DNA of 64,000 nt, taken from Verpa conica (Eukaryota; Ascomycota; Pezizomycetes; Pezizales; Morchellaceae). The first letter of the stretch is position 1. Every line of letters begins with the position of its first letter. The notes beneath the pieces were generated by a model. It was not told the origin of the DNA and searched no databases. It saw only the letters and a list, made by a program, of their open reading frames with translations. The translations under genes were made by a program, and so were the position numbers. The DNA is taken from the NCBI GenBank assembly GCA_033030425.1, contig JAUFSD010000003.1, forward strand, positions 2,480,001 to 2,544,000, in the 5' to 3' direction. Below, piece by piece: positions 22,564 to 35,358 of this stretch.

Positions 22564-25500
22564 CTTGTTATGGGTGGTGTTGGTCAGTAAAGAGAGCTCT
22601 GTTGTAGCGATGATGTCTGGGGGGGGAGAGAAAAGAATGAGATGAGGTCCCGGCATGAAGCATGCAAGGTCGGGACATCTAAGATCATCCATCTTACATG
22701 TGCTTAGTAATAGGTGACTTCTGCTGATAGAGCCTCAAGAAGGCCATCCATTGTTAGGAAATCTTTTACTGTTTAGTTCTTTGAGAATGTACTGTATTTA
22801 TTTGATGTTATATATTTTTATTTCTTTGTATTATATAACGATGGCACAAGTACTCTTCAATCGCCTCACACAATCATCATGTAATATCACTCGCAATCTG
22901 AAGATGGCAGCTGCTCCCCCTAATTAGGTACTTTGCAGATATAGCATGAAGAGTGAATATAGCCGATTCACCCATAGTGTATCCCTTCCCCGCATTTACT
23001 TTAAATCAATAGTACACTCTCGAGTGATACCAGATCAGCCATAAACATCTATGCACTAGATATCCCAAGTAGCTATATAATCAGCAAAAATACCTAATCC
23101 AATGTGTTCGGTCATAGAACGATGAAAATGGAGCATCCCGTCCGCTCTGCTGTACCCAATCATCGTATCGCCTAGTTAGTACTGCGGTGGGTGACCACGT
23201 GGGAATCTTAGGTACTGAACTCATTCTTATCTTTTCATTTTTCCCTTTCTTATCCCTACAGGACAAGATTTGTTTTTCTGACGGCCCTTACAGATTCCCA
23301 ACTGATAGACAGATAGCGCAAACGCAGGAACAATATTCTGCATACTGTATGCATGCCACCGAAGACGCAGGCCACCTTTATATACCATACCGGAGTACAA
23401 AACAGCCAATTTAGAATTACGCTGCATTTACACCTTTCGTGTTACCGCGTCAGTAAAACCTGCCGCTTTTAGTCCCAACACCACCCCGTATTGCACTTCT
23501 AAATTACACAAATATCAATTGCAATCTCCTTGTTTGATAGGCACAGGCTTTTTACCTAGCCGTTCTTATTATAGATCAAAAGGATCTAGCTTCCGGACGA
23601 TATGCCAAACGCGTATCCAGTTAATTTCCTACCCCGTTCCTTACTCCCTAAATCCACTACCCAGGTAGCTGGGCTTTTGTTGGATTTCTACTAGACTCCA
23701 CTTTTTAGGTAACCTATATATATCATTAAAGAAATGACTGCAGCTGGTATAAATTTGGATAGCCATAATGCATACTTAATTAAGTAGCGATTTATATATA
23801 GCTCACTCATACTAAGCATCGACTCCGTTCTATATAATATAGTTGTAAACAACCAAGTATTATTTTTTGTTATATAATCATAGCCCCCAACAGCCTCTAG
23901 AGTAGTTCCCAATAAGTAACTAGTAACTCATGGCCATATTAGAAAGTAGGCTAAGTCTAGCTAGAGCTATATATGTTCTACTAAAACATTTAAGGGAGCC
24001 TATTTGGCGTAGGAAACGGTCCAGTTTGGCCTTCAGACAACTCAATATACTTAGCTTCAAGTCCTAGCCTCTTCAACTCTAGCAATAAAGCTTATAGTAT
24101 AACAAAGTTGGGATTCAAAGCGTGTTAAATTAGCCACATAAAATCACGTTAAGGCTCGATTCGCCTCCTAAACAATTTATTAACGCTTGGTTTCATTCGT
24201 GCTGTAATAGAACCTCAAATTTTTCTATTCAAATACTTTGATAGAAGATCTTATAATAGCTAGAGCTACGAGGACATGGAATTTGAAGTCGTAAAAAGAC
24301 AAACTTCAGGGGTCGTGTTCCGTACCCGGTATAATTTTTATGATCGTAGATTCATTTACTCCTATTGACTCTTGTTCCTTACTGTATTTCTCAATACTCT
24401 ATACTTGGAGTTTTACAAAAGAGTAGATCATGATACACTTATGATTACAGGATATTGACTTTTAGTACCGTCGTTATCACGTCAGACCATACATACAATT
24501 TGAAGAGCTCTCTATCGTTAAAGACCTTCGCATTTCCGTCAAATATCAATAATACCTTAGTAAAGCCAGGTAATACTTAGTCCCCAGTTTAGTGACATCT
24601 CCACGTAATTAACCCCACACACCAGCATATATTTTAGCAGCTACTTCTCCTATAACTACCGTATCCTTACATGGCAGTCAAATTCTAACCCTCCTATATT
24701 AAGGCTACGTCTATCATTCGTTCACTCCGCATGACGTAAAGCCCTCTCCCCATTGAGTTCCTGTTACTACTACAAATTCTATGCTTGAGGGTACCGCCTA
24801 CTCAGCTGACCTTCTTGGGACTATAGTGACTAAAAGCCATATTATGACTTCGCTCTAAGTATTTACCATGTTTCAATCCTTGATTACTAGCACTAATATA
24901 TCTATCAAAGGTCTCATCTAATCTACAAGTCTCCATAAGCTTGTACTCGCAATACTAATCCTTAACTACAGCTAAAAAGCCATAATAACTCTCTCGGCTA
25001 TGTCAGCAGAGCATAAAGGACCAAGCGTGGAACTATAAATGCTAGTTATTCTAGCTTTGGTCTACAAAAAATGAGTGTGCAAGAAATAGTATAGTCTAAG
25101 ACTATGGGAACGGATACTAAGAGAACAAGAGTGAATATAGAGGAAGTATCAGTTATTTGGTTAAACGAATCTTGTTGTGTTGCTATATTTGCACAGATTC
25201 GTAGTCTAACACCTTTTTAAATGGTTCATGTTTTCGTAGCTCCAATTTCCAAGCACTCTATGTCTTTTCTATAGCATCGAATGAGAATAATTTATTTCCA
25301 TATATGTGTAAGTTTTAATTAGAGTCCCCTGAAACATTTAATATTCTTGTCGAAAGAAATACACTCTTTTTTCTAGGCTTAGACTATCAGAACTTGTATT
25401 ATAATCAATCAACTACCAGAGTTTCTTGTAACTCAAATTCTAGTAGTAAAAATATGTAGATCTACGCATCTTTACTACTAATACTAGACGTTTTAGAGCC

Positions 25501-25833
25501 TGTTAATTTCTTCATGTAGCCTTTGAGCGCTCCCATCTCTAGTTCTAAGAATATAGGGTTTGAAATTATCCCAACAATCAAATATATACAATAGATTAAA
25601 TAGGAGTTTACATTGATAGGTAAGATTTTTCTTTCTAGATCAAGTTAGGCTAGTGTTAAGTGGGGGGATCGAGACTCCTCATACGTGATCAACAGCACCC
25701 ACCACCTTGGTTCTTTACCATCGGTACACCACACCACATGAGACTTATCCAAACCATATAAAACCTTTATCTGAAACGCATAATGAAACATTTCCCCATA
25801 AAAGTCTTTGATAAACCCCCGATAAACACGTTT

Positions 25834-25857
25834 AAAGCTTTTCATAAAGCTTTTCAT
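25834..25857. repeat. 12-bp direct tandem duplication
   Basis: The unit AAAGCTTTTCAT occurs twice in a row inside the gene-poor region. Confidence 0.8.
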
Positions 25858-27165
25858 AAAAACCTAAAAGATTGTATATCCCTAAAAGTCTATATAAGTT
25901 TATCTTCAAAGAAAGCTTATTCTATTTAGTACACGGTGGTAAAGTAAGTTACCCTTAGGTGATGGTGTGGCGAGTAGAAGATACATGTACAGTATAACCT
26001 ATTATAGTTTCACCTCCTTATTATACTTCCAGCGAGCTCTAGGAACGGAACAGAATTGGCACCCCCTGGTCTATCATAGTTCTAGTTATCCGGTACTGGC
26101 TAGCCGGAATTATGTAGGTTCTACTATATTCCAAATAGAAGTTAAAACATCTTTTTAGACATTCACATGGAAACCATGGTTCGAAAGGGAGGCTTAAGTA
26201 TGAAACATGACAGAGCCCTTCTTTGACTTGGGTATAGTATAACGAGGAGTGTTGAACCTAATCCTAAAGGATTTGTAGTGGTGCTTATAAAATAACTCGC
26301 GAATTCTGAATATAATTAAACGAAGGAAATATTAGTACAAGATATATGTTTATAGTTACAAACAAGCGTTTTATTAACTACAAACCGCCTACAAACCGCC
26401 AATAGGAATAAATAACTAAAATTGGTAGGCCATTAAACATGGAAACTCATTTCCAGTATTTACCTAATGTGTATTGCAGTAAACAAAGAGATGAAGATAT
26501 AATAGCTAGCTGCATGCGGTGCACTACACCGCCACCACTCAATCCCTTCCATACGTCATACAGCTAGAACTAAAATTTAAGATACAAATCACGCATTCCT
26601 CCTCGACCCAGCAGCCGTTTTAGTATTACCACGAAGAGAAATAAAATAAAAAATTGTAAAGTGGCTGAGCTGAATCCCAATAGTGGCAATACCAAGAGAG
26701 CGCGGACATTTTAAGGACGCCACGACATGACACACGGTACTAGCGATTGCAGGTAGGTGAACGCCCGCTCGCCGTGCACCTTACTAGAGTAGTTAACAGA
26801 AATATTATCATACCCCGCCTGACTCCCCGATGTTTTTTTTTCTTCGAGCTGGTCGTGGCTTATGCAGGAGGGGGAGGAGGGGGAAAGAAAAGAAAGGAGA
26901 AAAAGAAAGGAAGAAGGGTGAGAAAGAAAAAGACACCGCCGCAACAAGAGAGATCCACAGTGGATCTTCGCTATTCCGATACATAAGATCCGAGCTGAAC
27001 CTATTCGACATATTGGGAAAATAACACCGTTTAAAAAATAACAAAATAAAGCCAATGACCACGGAAGTACGCGTCCCTGACCATTGGTAGCGAGACCTAC
27101 CGACCGACCTTAAAGAAGAATGATATCGACTGATTAAGAACGGAAGTCTCAATTCCCCGCAAACC

Positions 27166-27204
27166 AGAAAAAAGAAAAAGAAAAGAAAAGAAAAGAAAAG
27201 AAAA
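27166..27204. repeat. (AAAAG)n microsatellite within a purine-rich region
   Basis: Repeated AAAAG units on the + strand. A separate G/A-rich tract lies at about 26861-26935. Together they create long but low-complexity open frames on both strands that should not be read as genes. Confidence 0.85.
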
Positions 27205-28900
27205 CTCTGCAGGGCTGACGCGTTAAACCAACATTCAACACATTTTTTTATTTTATATTCCCTTGGCCGGTAATGAACCATGATTGAGGCGACGGCAGTT
27301 CTCGGTAAAGCATATTGTTGCTCTGAATAAGACCGCCTACTGCATTCTATGCGATTCCTGCTGTACTCTGTAGGCCAGCATCTACAGTCGCACATCACGT
27401 GGTTATCCCATGGTGGGTAGTAAATCTACGGAGATTGAGTATCACTTCCAGCAAGGTTAGATGAGAGGGGAAGCCTTGGAGAAGTCTTGGTGAAGTAGTT
27501 TTGTTAGGGGGGGTTGTGTTTGACCAGCCAAGTGAGCAGTAACGGGCTGGATAAAACCTAGGATCTGTTTCCGAGATGTCGTGGCACTTACTTGAAAGGA
27601 TCACTTATCATCACTCGGCACACGCCAAGACTGACGACGGTATGTTTAAACTGAGATAAATCCGCCTAGGTGCAGGGATGCTGTGTGTTCCTGAAGGAAA
27701 AGTGCACTTTGAGTAGAACCATGCAGATGGCAGGGGAAAAAGCAAAAAAGATTACTTTTCTCTTGAGGGGGGATACCTCCTTGGCCTTTTCAGACGCGGA
27801 AACAGCTGTTCTTGGCTTGGGGTCTGGTGACTGCTGGTCAAGCCCGCTTATTTCGCTTTAGACTGGGAGTGACGAATAGGCCCAGTTAATACAGACATCA
27901 CGAAGACAGAGCCCGCCCAAATAAGAGTCAACAGCAAGCAAGTAAACCTATGGCGTAGGGTAGTGGCGGACGAAACTCTCTTGGCCGCATGAAGCTGCCT
28001 AGTGGGTGCTTTACATTACGAATACAAGCATGAATCTGGAACACCCAAGACACTTGAGCCGAATAGGTACAAAAAATCCCCGCACTGGTCCCCTTTGCTA
28101 CCCAAGATTCTTGTCGTTTATGCATACAACTGAAACCAGGAGGTCGCCTGTGCTGCGCGGCGTAGCACCTCGATATTCCGGAAACTAGACTTGGCTACAG
28201 ATTCTTCGATCTCCCTTGGAGGATGCTTGGATCCTGCCTCCACTGAGATTATATTTGTTACTCCGGCTTAGAGTTCATTGTTAGTAATAGTTACATGGTT
28301 CTAACCTGGCAGTGCAGTGTTTTCATAGCCGCCTAAAGTCTAGGCGCTAACTTTCTATCCTGCACAGCGAGTCGTGATGTATGCGGGTGGCCCTTCGTAT
28401 AAAAATTGAGAAATAAACATAGCACGTATTTAGCCGCTAATAGGTCTGTGCGGTAGCAGTAATAGTAACTTATGGTGCTGTACACAATTATTTGAATTCT
28501 ACCCAGACTACTAAAGATAACATGAGGTAAAATCACAAAGCATGAAAACGTTTATCAGCAAGGAACGCCAGTCAATTTCCATTACCCCCCTCCATATCTA
28601 TGTATCCATCAAATCATCCACAATTCTAAAAACTAAACCATATCCACAGCTCATCAAGCTTGGAAGAAGCCTTGATGTCGAACAAAGCATGCTACATATT
28701 TGCACAATTATGCATGTGTTCCCAGTGTTACAAAAGCAAGTGTATGGCAAACCGAAGATTCGCACAATGAAATTGACAGACACACAGACTGAAGGGGCAA
28801 AAAAAGGGAACGTATAGAATGTTCATGACAGCAAAAAACCCAGCCAAATTTAACAAAGAAAATTAATATTTAAGTACTGTAATATAACGACATTATTCTT

Positions 28901-31767
28901 TTAGACGACGGTAACAAACTGGCCAACAGATGGAATACCATCAGCAACCACATAGACGACATAAGGGCCTGGTGGGCAGGTGTTCTTGTTTGGTGGCATA
29001 GTGACAGTAATTTTCTGCGCGGCAGTTCCAGCTTTGAATCCGGTATTGTCAAGGAACAACATGCGGTGACCCATATGGACGTTGTGAGTGACGAAGCCTC
29101 CGTAGTAGAGAGAGACTTTGACAGCCTTTGCGTTAACAGGGACGTTGAACTTGATAGTGAAAGTAGATCCGTTTGCAGGGAGGGACTTGGAACTAAGAAC
29201 CATAGCGGTAGGACGGAGGCCAGCATTTGCACCCTGGAGATAGGGAGGAGTGAAACGCTCAACACGGAAGTCTATAGATGATCCAGTTAGTTAATTGAAT
29301 TTCACATAAGATAGAAGGTGATTTTTACCAGTGATATAAGGAACAGTAGCGGAAGTTTGCAAAATAGGCTGTTCATGGGGGTTGCTTCCGGTGACCATGA
29401 TGGTTCCGTCGAGCAACAAGATAGCAACAGAGTGGTATAGCCTAGGGATAGTAGAAGACGCGAGCTGGGTCCAGCGCTGACCAAGAGCCTTGGTAGGATC
29501 GTAAAGCAAAGCAGGGAAGGTAGGGTCAGTAGCAAGTTCGAATCCCTGAGCACCACGGTTGGCTCCGTTGATCCAAAGAACAGTTCCATCAGGAAGAAGA
29601 ACACCCTCAACCATAACACGACCTGCAGGCATAGCATCCATCTCCCAGGTAGGGTTGGCATCCTCAGGGGCAATGACACCACAGCTGGCTTCGGTAGGAG
29701 CGGTGATATCCTGATAAGCTCCACCACCACAGATCATAACCTTTGAATTCCATTTATTGGCACTTGAGAGAGGCAACAAAACGCTACCACCGGTGTTGGG
29801 ATAGGTACGATAGTCGCCAGCAAGATCAGGCAAAGTCTTGGAGATAGTATTGGTTCCAATGTTGAAGACGTCAGAAGACTTAGAGGCGAAGATAAAAATC
29901 TCGCCACTCTTCAGAAGATGCATGAAAGGATACATGTAGTAAGGCTGGTTCTTTACCAAGATATCTAAATCAATGTTTTTGCCTTCAGAGATACCGGTAG
30001 GACTGAGGATCTCATAGGTAGGGTTGTTGTTGGCAGGGACAGTAGGGTCAAGTCCGTTCAAGCTTCCAGATGCAACAAAGATCCTCCCATCGGCCAATGT
30101 TTGGGCAGAGGCATACCAACGCTTACTAGCCAGCTTGTTACCGGGTTCTCTCCAGCTCTGGCCATTAAGAGAGGCATCAGAGGATGAGCGGCTGATATAA
30201 CGAATAGCATCAAAGCCATCGGTCACAGTAGGATCAATAAAGTCCAAAGGCGCATTACCACCAAGGGAAACAAAGTCACCATTTGCAAGGAAAGTACCAC
30301 CAGCACAGAAAGCATTAGTCTAGATGTTGTGTAAGCAAGTATTAAATAAGAACTGTAGGTCAGTGGATTAGTCGTTACATACCTTGTAGGACAAAGGAAC
30401 AACAGTATTGGTCTGCGGGTCGTATTCACTGGAGTAGGCGTATTGGCCGTTAGGAAGCTTCAACTGAGTATAGTTTTCGACTTTGTCCAAGAAGATGACA
30501 CGGCCGTTAGGCATGAGACCAGCGTGCATGACAGGAACACCAGACTGTCCAATGACAGAGAAAGAACCACCGTTGGTAATTGGGGCAGCAGATGGGCCTG
30601 GGGCAGCGGGTGATCCCCCATTCTTGCACTTTTGTGTTCCGTCGGATCCAATTGAAGAGTCTGATTGACATCCATCTCCGCAGTGGGCATCAGTGTTACC
30701 ACAGAAACCATACATGGAGCAGCATTCTCCCAGAGCAAAACCAGTACAAGTGAATGCCGGAGTGTTGCTATGACCGCAAGTGCCATCGGTGCTAGGAGGA
30801 CCAGTAGTAACAGAAGATGGGGTGGGAGAGCCCAAGACCGGTTCACCAGTGGTGCTGCTTGATGGAGTAGAGCTGGTTTGAGTTCCGGTGCATCCGGATT
30901 GACATCCATTGGAAGCCAAGCAGTGACCATCAGTGCTACCGCAATACCTATTTGATTGTCAGTAGGTTTTAAATGTGGAGGGGTATAGGTTTAGTAACAT
31001 ACCCGTACTGGCTACAGCATGTTCCGAAAGCAGATCCAGCACAAGTAGCACCATCAAAGTCTTTTCCACACCTACCATCCGACCTTGGTCCTGCGGCAGC
31101 AGCAGTAACTGTTGCAGTGGTGGCAGTTGAGGTGGTGGTCCCAGTACAACCAGAGGTACAACCAGTACCACAATGGTCAGCAGTATTTCCACACCATCCA
31201 TATTGCTGTATTAATTGTTAGTACCCTTTTCTGATATAATATAGTATAAACAGAAGAGCTTACAGAGCAGCAAGTTCCGGTATAAGTAGTAGCTGCAGGG
31301 TCACAAATCAAACCACCATTAGCAGGACCACATTGTCCTGTTGTTGAGAAATCACCAGCAGCGGGAGCTGGGCGGGGAGCACGAGCAAAGAGAGCGCGGG
31401 GATAATTTTGCGGTTTGCAGCTGTATAGCCAATGTCAGAAAATGGTAAAATGTATTTAGTGGTTACTAGAGTATGTTTAAAGCGATGCCTGCTTATAGGG
31501 AGGCTACAGAAAAAATAAAACTTTTACTTGAAAAATCACCCGAGACAAAAGAGGGGTCATTTGACAGAAAAAGCCGACATTGAAACATAAAACAAGGCAA
31601 ATATATATGAAGGACAAAAAGAGCAATGTAACTTACTAGTCACCCCCATCAGTACAACTTTCGCCCCGGGGACACACATCTTTGCACTCGACAGGTGGCT
31701 TATGTACTTGGAGATTCCCTAGAACCCCCTGGGCAAGAAGGCCCGAGAGGAAAATAAAGGTTTTCAT
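28901..31767 (-). CDS. copper radical oxidase (glyoxal oxidase-like, CAZy AA5) with three CBM18 chitin-binding modules
   Basis: Six exons, 31767-31637, 31420-31264, 31205-31003, 30947-30383, 30319-29329 and 29271-28901, give 805 residues. A signal peptide (TFIFLSGLLAQGVLG) is followed by three chitin-binding type-1 modules, each with CCS or an equivalent plus YG-CG: QCGPANGG...CCSQYGWCG (about 72-111), RCGKDFDG...CCSQYGYCG (139-180) and TCGHSNT...CCSMYGFCG (219-258). Gly/Ser/Thr/Pro linkers separate them. The catalytic beta-propeller follows. It has NAFCAGG (Cys near 357, cross-linking Tyr-Cys partner), RLYHSVAILLLDG (axial Tyr and His near 645) and HNVHMGHRM (His near 750) as expected copper ligands. 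Such enzymes oxidise aldehydes or alcohols and release H2O2. The CBM18 modules suggest action on chitin, at the fungus's own wall or another's. Confidence 0.93.
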
Positions 31768-34232
31768 GATGAATTAATGTGCCCAGAAAATATTAACTGA
31801 ACGGTAGAAGGGTCAGCAAGACTTCTGTGGGGGAACAGAAGAGGAAGGGAAGAGGAAGCGGGATAAAGAATTAAATAGTAGTGGAATTGGTATCAAAGCG
31901 TCTAAAGACGCCTCCCCGCTGACTATTGAGACAATATTGATGCGGGTACCATGTGCACATATGTAATGCAGGAATATGGATCATCCTGCCCCGACTAGAG
32001 ACAAAATCCAAATAGAGATAGATCGCCTACCTTAGACAGTGAGATTTTAAAAGAGTGTTAGAAACTAGCGAGTGTGACAGATCAACAAACTGGAAGCGAG
32101 TGAATATCAAGAACCCCTTCGTTAGATGGAGTTCGAGATGGTAATTATTGAAGTAAGAGAGAGAGAGGTGGGCGGTGGAGGGGAGAAAGAGAATGATGAG
32201 GGGAGAAGAAGGGATTATAAAAGAGTGAGAGACAGCGGCTCGAGACTCTCAGCGAGTAAGGGTGAGCGGCAACAAGTGAAGCAGCGTCACAAGGCAGCGC
32301 AGGGCCCTGAACAAACAATTGCAATTAAGCTCTGTTCCGATAATGTAATCAAGGAGTGGCTAGCACCTGGGCGATGCTGGAGAGAGAAGGGAAGGGAAGC
32401 CGGCAGGATAGGGTCAAGAAGCCTGTCTTGCGCTCGTAGGTAAATCTTTATTTAGAGCGTATTAGAGCTTTGCTCCTAGCCTGCCAATCAACGGGCGCCT
32501 CACATCCAATCATAATTATTCCCCTGTTGGCCACTAGAGGTTCCTCCAGGGGGACTAATCAACTCTAACCCCACAGATTCTAGCGATGTTGAGTTAAATT
32601 GGGGGATGCTGGTAAGAGCCGCCACAAACCCTTGCCGCTTATCCCGGGGCGTTACCATGATGGTGGGCAAGTAAGGCACTTTTTCTGATGGCTGGGCATC
32701 GAAGGGAAGACTTCTTATTCCGTAGTAGGTTATGAGCAGAGCACATGAAAAGTTTGCTTTGTCAATCTGCACCACCACCTAGAAGCCAATCATGTTTGTA
32801 ACGGCCCTGAAAATCGGCCGGGACTGCCCTTGAGCCCGGGCCCTTCTCTCACCCCAACCCTGCATTTTCCAGCTGGCAGCTGCATACCTACCCACCCAGC
32901 CTTTATTCCGATTGACGGAGAGTGGGAAGTGACTAGGTTTCTTCGGGCATCTCGCCGCTAGCAGTGGCGTGGGCTAAGCTTTGAGTCTTTTCGGTCGCAC
33001 AGTTGAGCTGAAACCATGTTTTCCCGTTCTGGTATTCCAGGAACGTTCGTTGTTGGTTCCTAGTCACGTAAGGTACCGCGCAGCCGGCACGGCTTGCGCT
33101 CGCCGATCTAATTATCGTCATGGCCTACATGGCTCAACGGGGGTGATAAGGGATGGTTTATACCTTTGCCAACTGTGGCTGAGTGTCTTTGGGGACGTAC
33201 TAGGTAGTGCGCTTGTACCCACTGTACTCTATCGCACACGAGTACATAGTACCAAGCGGAACAGTTCCACCGCTGGTACCAAGTGTTGACATTTCTGGGC
33301 GTGGGGAAAACTCCTACGACGTCTACTAGGTGCATCCACGAAAAGGGGCAAAGGCTAGAAAAGTAGAAAAATAGAAAAACATCCGAGCCTCGTCTCGCTA
33401 GAAGTCCGCTCTACGTAATGTACTCTATATCCCTCCCACGGCCCGCCCTAGTCCTCTACTCTACAATCGGCGCCGGAAGACTACTGTGTGACGCCCTGGG
33501 CCGTGAGCCTTTTTTTTTTTACTCTCCCGGGAGCGTTTGAATCCATTTTTAACCTTCACTCCATTTTAGGCCGGTTGTGGACCTCCGGATACGGCACCGG
33601 GTGCAATCTTTCCCCTTATATACAACCTAATTGTGATCACAAGTGATTGACCGCTTCGACCTCGTATTCTGAGGCAGTCCCAAGTCAAGTCGAGTCGAGT
33701 CGCTCTTTGAAGCTCTTGTCTAACGCGCGTTCAAGGATGTTTCCTGTGCCACGTTATTTTTGTGATACAGTTAGGGGAAACTTGCTGGAGATCTGGAAGC
33801 GACGTCACAGCGTACCCCATTAGGCGGCACCCACACAGCACAAACAGCTCTTTTCGCCAGAATAGAACAACCATTGGAGATTGTGTACATAATGATTCCA
33901 GAAAGAGTCTTTGGCTGTTTCAAGTAGACAAAGTAATTGTCCACCATCGAGTCCGAATGCCGAGGCTTAAATCACGTTATGTGGTGGGGAACCTACATGG
34001 ATCCAAACCCCGCATATGCCCTTTTCCAGAACAACGGCAGTAACTTCGATTTCGACAAACAAATTTCGTCCCGTGCTGTTTGTGATGCAATTGCCCTCGG
34101 ACACAAATCCTGTGCAGTTGTCCCCAATCTGATTGGAATAGTTGCCGTTGTCCCGGGTTATCCACCTCAATTCTCTCCCTCTATCCATCGCCCTCATCGT
34201 TCTCTAGCCCATCCCGCTCTACTCCCGCTAAA
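31768..34232. other. divergent intergenic region, promoters only
   Basis: Upstream DNA of the copper radical oxidase (-) and of the phosphopantothenate-cysteine ligase (+). The segment 32450-33340 looks less TA-rich than its surroundings and holds frames of 62-102 codons on both strands, none recognisable. A CAAGTCAAGTCGAGTCGAGTCG simple repeat lies near 33682-33703. Confidence 0.5.
31869..31879 (-). promoter_or_regulatory. possible TATA-like element of the copper radical oxidase gene
   Basis: The minus strand reads CTATTTAATTC about 100 bases upstream of the ATG at 31767. Assigned by position and composition only. Confidence 0.3.
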
Positions 34233-35358
34233 ATGGAGACCACCCCCGAGCTCTCAGAAACTCACTACTTCGAGACAAATCTGCCACCAAACACTCTACC
34301 AGAACACACAGCACTTGCAAGTGCCTTTGTTAGGCAGCATCATGAAGCAAGAAGGCCCGTTGTGCTCCTCACCTCAGGTGGAACCACAGTGCCACTGGAG
34401 AACCAGACTGTACGTTTTATCGATAATTTCTCAGCCGGCACACGTGGAGCTACTTCCGCCGAGTACTTCCTCTCCCAAGGTTACGCTGTAGTCTTCCTGC
34501 ACAGACAATTCTCACTTCTGCCGTTCTCCCGGCATTACTCTCACTCGACCAACTGCTTTCTTGACTTCCTATCTGAATGGGGACGCATCGGCGAGGATGA
34601 AGAGGATGGTGGCAAGGATGGTGGTCAGGCAGCAACCCCGGATGTAGTCGTAAAGGCAAAGTACCGGCATCAGATGTTGTCCGTATTGAGAAAGTACCAG
34701 GAGGCCAAGAAAAAGAATCTACTTCTGCTACTCCCATTCACGACTGTAACAAGTTATCTTTTCACACTGAGAGCTCTGGCACGTGAGATGCAGTGTCTAG
34801 GGAACGAGGCGTTATTCTACCTTGCAGCTGCTGTATCAGACTTCTTCGTACCACCAAGCAGGATGGCAGAACATAAAATACAGAGTGGAGATATTTTTAC
34901 AACAGGCGGTAGTAGTGGTGGCAGCGGGAAGAAATTAGTCGTTGATTTGGATCCTGTACCCAAATTCCTAAAACGACTAGTGGAGCAATGGGCCCCGCAG
35001 GCGATGATCGTTTCCTTCAAGGTTTGTCTCACTCAAAAGCAAATAAACGGCCTATCTCTCACGAGTAGCTTGCTAATCTCCACAAAAATAGTTGGAAACT
35101 GATCCTGCCATCCTCCTCGCAAAATGTAGACAAAGTCTGGAGCGTTACTCCCATCATCTTGTTATTGGGAACCTCCTCTCCACACGTAAACACGAGGTCG
35201 TCTTTGTGGATCGCGAGGGTACGGAGTGGATTCGTACACCAGACGTAAATGAGGGCGAGGAAGAGGTTGAGATCGAAAGTTTGATAGTCCCAGCAGTCAT
35301 CCGAAAGCACCAAGAAATGCTCAAGAGACGGAAAAGCAGTGACACAAATAGGTATTAG
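34233..35358 (+). CDS. CAB2: phosphopantothenate-cysteine ligase
   Basis: Exons 34233-35021 and 35092-35358 (donor GTTTGT, acceptor AAATAG, phase 0) give 351 residues, close to yeast Cab2. Recognised blocks: VVLLTSGGTTVPLENQTVRF with IDNFSAGTRGA (nucleotide-binding, near 45-80); FYLAAAVSDFFVPPSRMAEHK; VPKFLKRLVEQWAPQA; FKLETDPAILLAK across the splice; and HHLVIGNLL near the end. The enzyme joins cysteine to 4'-phosphopantothenate, the second step from pantothenate kinase towards coenzyme A, in the cytosol. A Gly/Asp/Glu-rich insert (GEDEEDGGKDGGQ) lies between strands. The chosen ATG is the first that precedes conserved sequence. Confidence 0.93.

Larger units (their letters stand above)
22564..28900. 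other. 6.3-kb gene-poor stretch, TA-rich, no intact gene
   Basis: Stops are dense in all frames from about 22750 to 26700 and TA dinucleotides are conspicuous. A 33-codon open fragment (23990-24091, -; LLLELKRLGLEAKYIELSEG then QTGPFPTPNRLP and stop) has a balanced composition and could be the last exon of a decayed gene. I cannot name it. A 70-codon frame at 25645-25857 (-) ends at a 12-bp tandem duplication. From 26840 to 27210 the DNA is a purine-rich simple repeat. The decay is consistent with old transposon DNA, but no transposase or reverse transcriptase motif was seen. Confidence 0.55.

Noticed and set aside
26808..27398. 196-codon open frame on the minus strand
   Set aside because: The frame is long only because purine/pyrimidine simple repeats lack stops. 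The translation is Phe/Ser/Leu low-complexity sequence.
29539..29553. tRNA B-box-like GTTCGAATCC
   Set aside because: It lies inside a coding exon of the copper radical oxidase and no matching A box or cloverleaf is present.
33937..34491. 184-codon open frame on the plus strand before and across the phosphopantothenate-cysteine ligase start
   Set aside because: It overlaps the conserved ligase exon in another frame and has no recognisable domain, so it is a shadow frame.
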